Part shown: in pieces, positions 62,697 through 64,000 of the stretch
How positions within the stretch are numbered: position 1 is the stretch's first letter
How the letters are laid out: each line of letters opens with the position of its first letter
Assembly (NCBI GenBank): GCA_903839845.1
Contig: CAIMEA010000193.1
Location: 1 to 64,000 of the forward strand
Origin: an uncultured Hyphomicrobiales bacterium
GTDB taxonomy: Bacteria; Pseudomonadota; Alphaproteobacteria; Rhizobiales; Xanthobacteraceae
Direction of reading: 5' to 3'
Length of the DNA stretch: 64,000 bases
Notes under the pieces: model-generated
What the model was told of the DNA's origin: nothing
What the model saw: the letters and a program-made list of their open reading frames with translations, nothing else
Databases searched by the model: none
Program-made: the position numbers and the translations under genes

Positions 62697-63656
62697 CTAA
62701 TCCAGTTTCACGTTCGCCCGTTTCACCACGTCTTCCCATTTGGCGGAATCGGCCTTGATGGTGGCGGCGAATTCCTCGGGCGTGCCGCCGCCGGCCTCGT
62801 CGCCGGTGCTCTCGAACTTCTTCAGAAAGGCCGGCGAGGCGAGCGCCTTGTTGATCGCCGCGTTGAGCTTGTCGATGATCGGACGCGGCACGCCGGCCGG
62901 CGCGATGACGCCGGTCCAGGTCGGCGCCGCGTAGCCGGGCACGCCGGCCTCGGCGATGGTCGGCAGATCGGGGAAGGCCGGCGAGCGGGTGACGCCGCTG
63001 ACGGCGAGCGCGCGCACCTTGCCGTCATGGGCGATGGGCGCGATCGATTGCAGGCTCTCGAACATGATATCGACGCGGCCGGCAATCAGGTCCTGGATCG
63101 CCAGCGAGCCGCCGCGATAGGGAATGTGCACGATGTCGGTGCCGGTCATGGTCTTGAACAATTCGCCGCCGACATGGCCGGGCGAACCGTTGCTCGACGA
63201 CGCATTCGACAATTTGCCGGGATTGGCCTTGGCGTAGGCGATCAATTCCTTGACCGAATGAAACGGCGAGTCCGGCGACACCGCCAGCAGAAGGTGGCCG
63301 CGCGTCACCAGACAGACTGGCTGGAAGTCGCGTTCGATGTCGTAAGGCAGCTTGGCGACCATGTGCCGCGTGATCGCCAGCGCGCCGATCGGCCCCATGC
63401 CGATGGTGTAGCCATCGGCCGGCGCCTTCGCCAGCAGATCGAGACCGATGGTCAGCGCGCCGCCGGGACGGTTGTCGATGATGATTTGCTGGCCGAGTTC
63501 CTGGGTCAGCACGGCGCCAAGCAGACGCGCGGCATTATCGGTAGCGCTGCCGGCCGCCTGCGGCACGATCAGGCGGATCGGATGATCGGGATAGTCGGCG
63601 GCGGCGGCGTTAACGGTGCAGCCGATAGCAAACGCAATGAGCCCAAGCCTTCGCAT
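62697..63656 (-). CDS. Tripartite tricarboxylate transporter substrate-binding receptor (Bug family)
   Basis: 319 residues with a signal peptide ([20 protein letters not shown]) and the Bug pattern: [32 protein letters not shown]-like [25 protein letters not shown] and [17 protein letters not shown]. No TctA/TctB membrane genes are adjacent, so it is an orphan receptor, as is common for this large family. It sits between mutM and the hydratase on the same strand, with gaps of 30 and 77 bp. Confidence 0.9.
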   Translation of the reverse strand: MRRLGLIAFAIGCTVNAAAADYPDHPIRLIVPQAAGSATDNAARLLGAVLTQELGQQIIIDNRPGGALTIGLDLLAKAPADGYTIGMGPIGALAITRHMVAKLPYDIERDFQPVCLVTRGHLLLAVSPDSPFHSVKELIAYAKANPGKLSNASSSNGSPGHVGGELFKTMTGTDIVHIPYRGGSLAIQDLIAGRVDIMFESLQSIAPIAHDGKVRALAVSGVTRSPAFPDLPTIAEAGVPGYAAPTWTGVIAPAGVPRPIIDKLNAAINKALASPAFLKKFESTGDEAGGGTPEEFAATIKADSAKWEDVVKRANVKLD

Positions 63657-63686
63657 GACGGTCCTCCCGGCGGCTTCCAGCCTGCC

Positions 63687-64000
63687 TTATTTTTGGCAGC
63701 TAGGACAATAAAACGTCGAGCGCCCGCTCTGCACGATGCGCTTGATGGTGCCCTTGCAGTTCGGGCAGGGTTCGCCTTCGCGGTCATAGACCCGAAAGTT
63801 GTGTTGGAAATAACCGAGCGTGCCGTCGGCCTGCCGATGATCGCGCAAGCTGGAGCCACCGGCCTTGATGGCGTCGTGCAGCACGACCTTGATCGCATCG
63901 ACCAGGGCGACCGCGCGCAGGTTCGGCGCGCCCTTGCGGTCGGCGATGGTCGAGGCCTGCCGCTTCGGCGACAAATGCGCGCGATACAAAGCCTCGCAGA
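63687..64000 (-). CDS. mutM: Formamidopyrimidine-DNA glycosylase, C-terminal part (5' end outside window)
   Basis: The frame is open to the last base of the window. The visible part has [29 protein letters not shown] and the C-terminal zinc finger with CPNC and CPSC, the MutM/Fpg hallmark that contacts DNA at 8-oxoguanine sites. Only about 104 residues are seen; the catalytic N-terminal Pro lies upstream of the fragment, beyond base 64000. Confidence 0.95.
   Translation of the reverse strand, partial: CEALYRAHLSPKRQASTIADRKGAPNLRAVALVDAIKVVLHDAIKAGGSSLRDHRQADGTLGYFQHNFRVYDREGEPCPNCKGTIKRIVQSGRSTFYCPSCQK

Overview
The window reads as one chromosomal segment of a high-GC alphaproteobacterium of the order Hyphomicrobiales (Rhizobiales), probably close to the Bradyrhizobium / Rhodopseudomonas / Pseudolabrys lineages. 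The reasons are an Irr protein with the GCPWHD haem motif, a fabA-fabB-fabI set beside irr, a Fur/Mur protein inside the tsaB-rimI-plsC-miaB-phoH-ybeY-lnt-metK cluster, a Crp-type regulator, and several families of palindromic intergenic repeats that I recall as common in these genomes. I found no rRNA, tRNA, CRISPR array, prophage or intact insertion sequence.

Layout. 1-12.9 kb: the end of a DapA-family aldolase, then rpsT, a 1.3-kb non-coding region, dnaA, dnaN, gnd, gntK, recF, a small conserved-looking ORF, a ClC transporter on the other strand, and gyrB. 12.9-19.3 kb: a three-gene minus-strand catabolic operon (Rieske oxygenase, glutamine-synthetase-like ligase, alpha/beta hydrolase), a small protein with a Crp-like operator, an exported metallo-beta-lactamase-fold protein and a membrane-anchored protein. 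19.4-46 kb: adenosine kinase, trpS, a UspA protein, nfuA, then a long plus-strand series for tRNA modification, ribosome maturation and translation: tsaB, rimI, fur, plsC, miaB, phoH, ybeY, corC-like, lnt, an Xre regulator, metK, trmB, (DUF2336 reversed), rimP, nusA, ylxR, infB, rbfA, truB, rpsO, pnp. Many of these genes overlap by 1-4 bases.

46-64 kb is a mixed region. It holds an epoxide-hydrolase-like protein, two tiny exported peptides beside a Crp-family regulator, oxyR/katG, fabI-fabB-fabA opposite irr, DUF1127 and ArsR proteins, an SH3 protein, a 2-hydroxyacid dehydrogenase, a zinc-ribbon protein, moeB, a degenerate trypsin-like protein, a GIY-YIG nuclease gene broken by one amber codon, an enoyl-CoA hydratase, a Bug-type solute receptor and the end of mutM.

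The most interesting signals are: (1) a run of short hairpins, four with GNRA tetraloops, joined by linkers that each contain GACGA, in the rpsT-dnaA gap; (2) a predicted mini-regulon in which a Crp-family protein sits beside two small exported peptides, with three Crp-type palindromes (two perfect, one with one mismatch) placed at the same distance from -10-like hexamers; (3) a palindromic repeat translated inside truB; (4) nested perfect palindromes between infB and rbfA; and (5) a synteny break consistent with a 61-kb inversion that separated mutM-echA from rpsT-dnaA.
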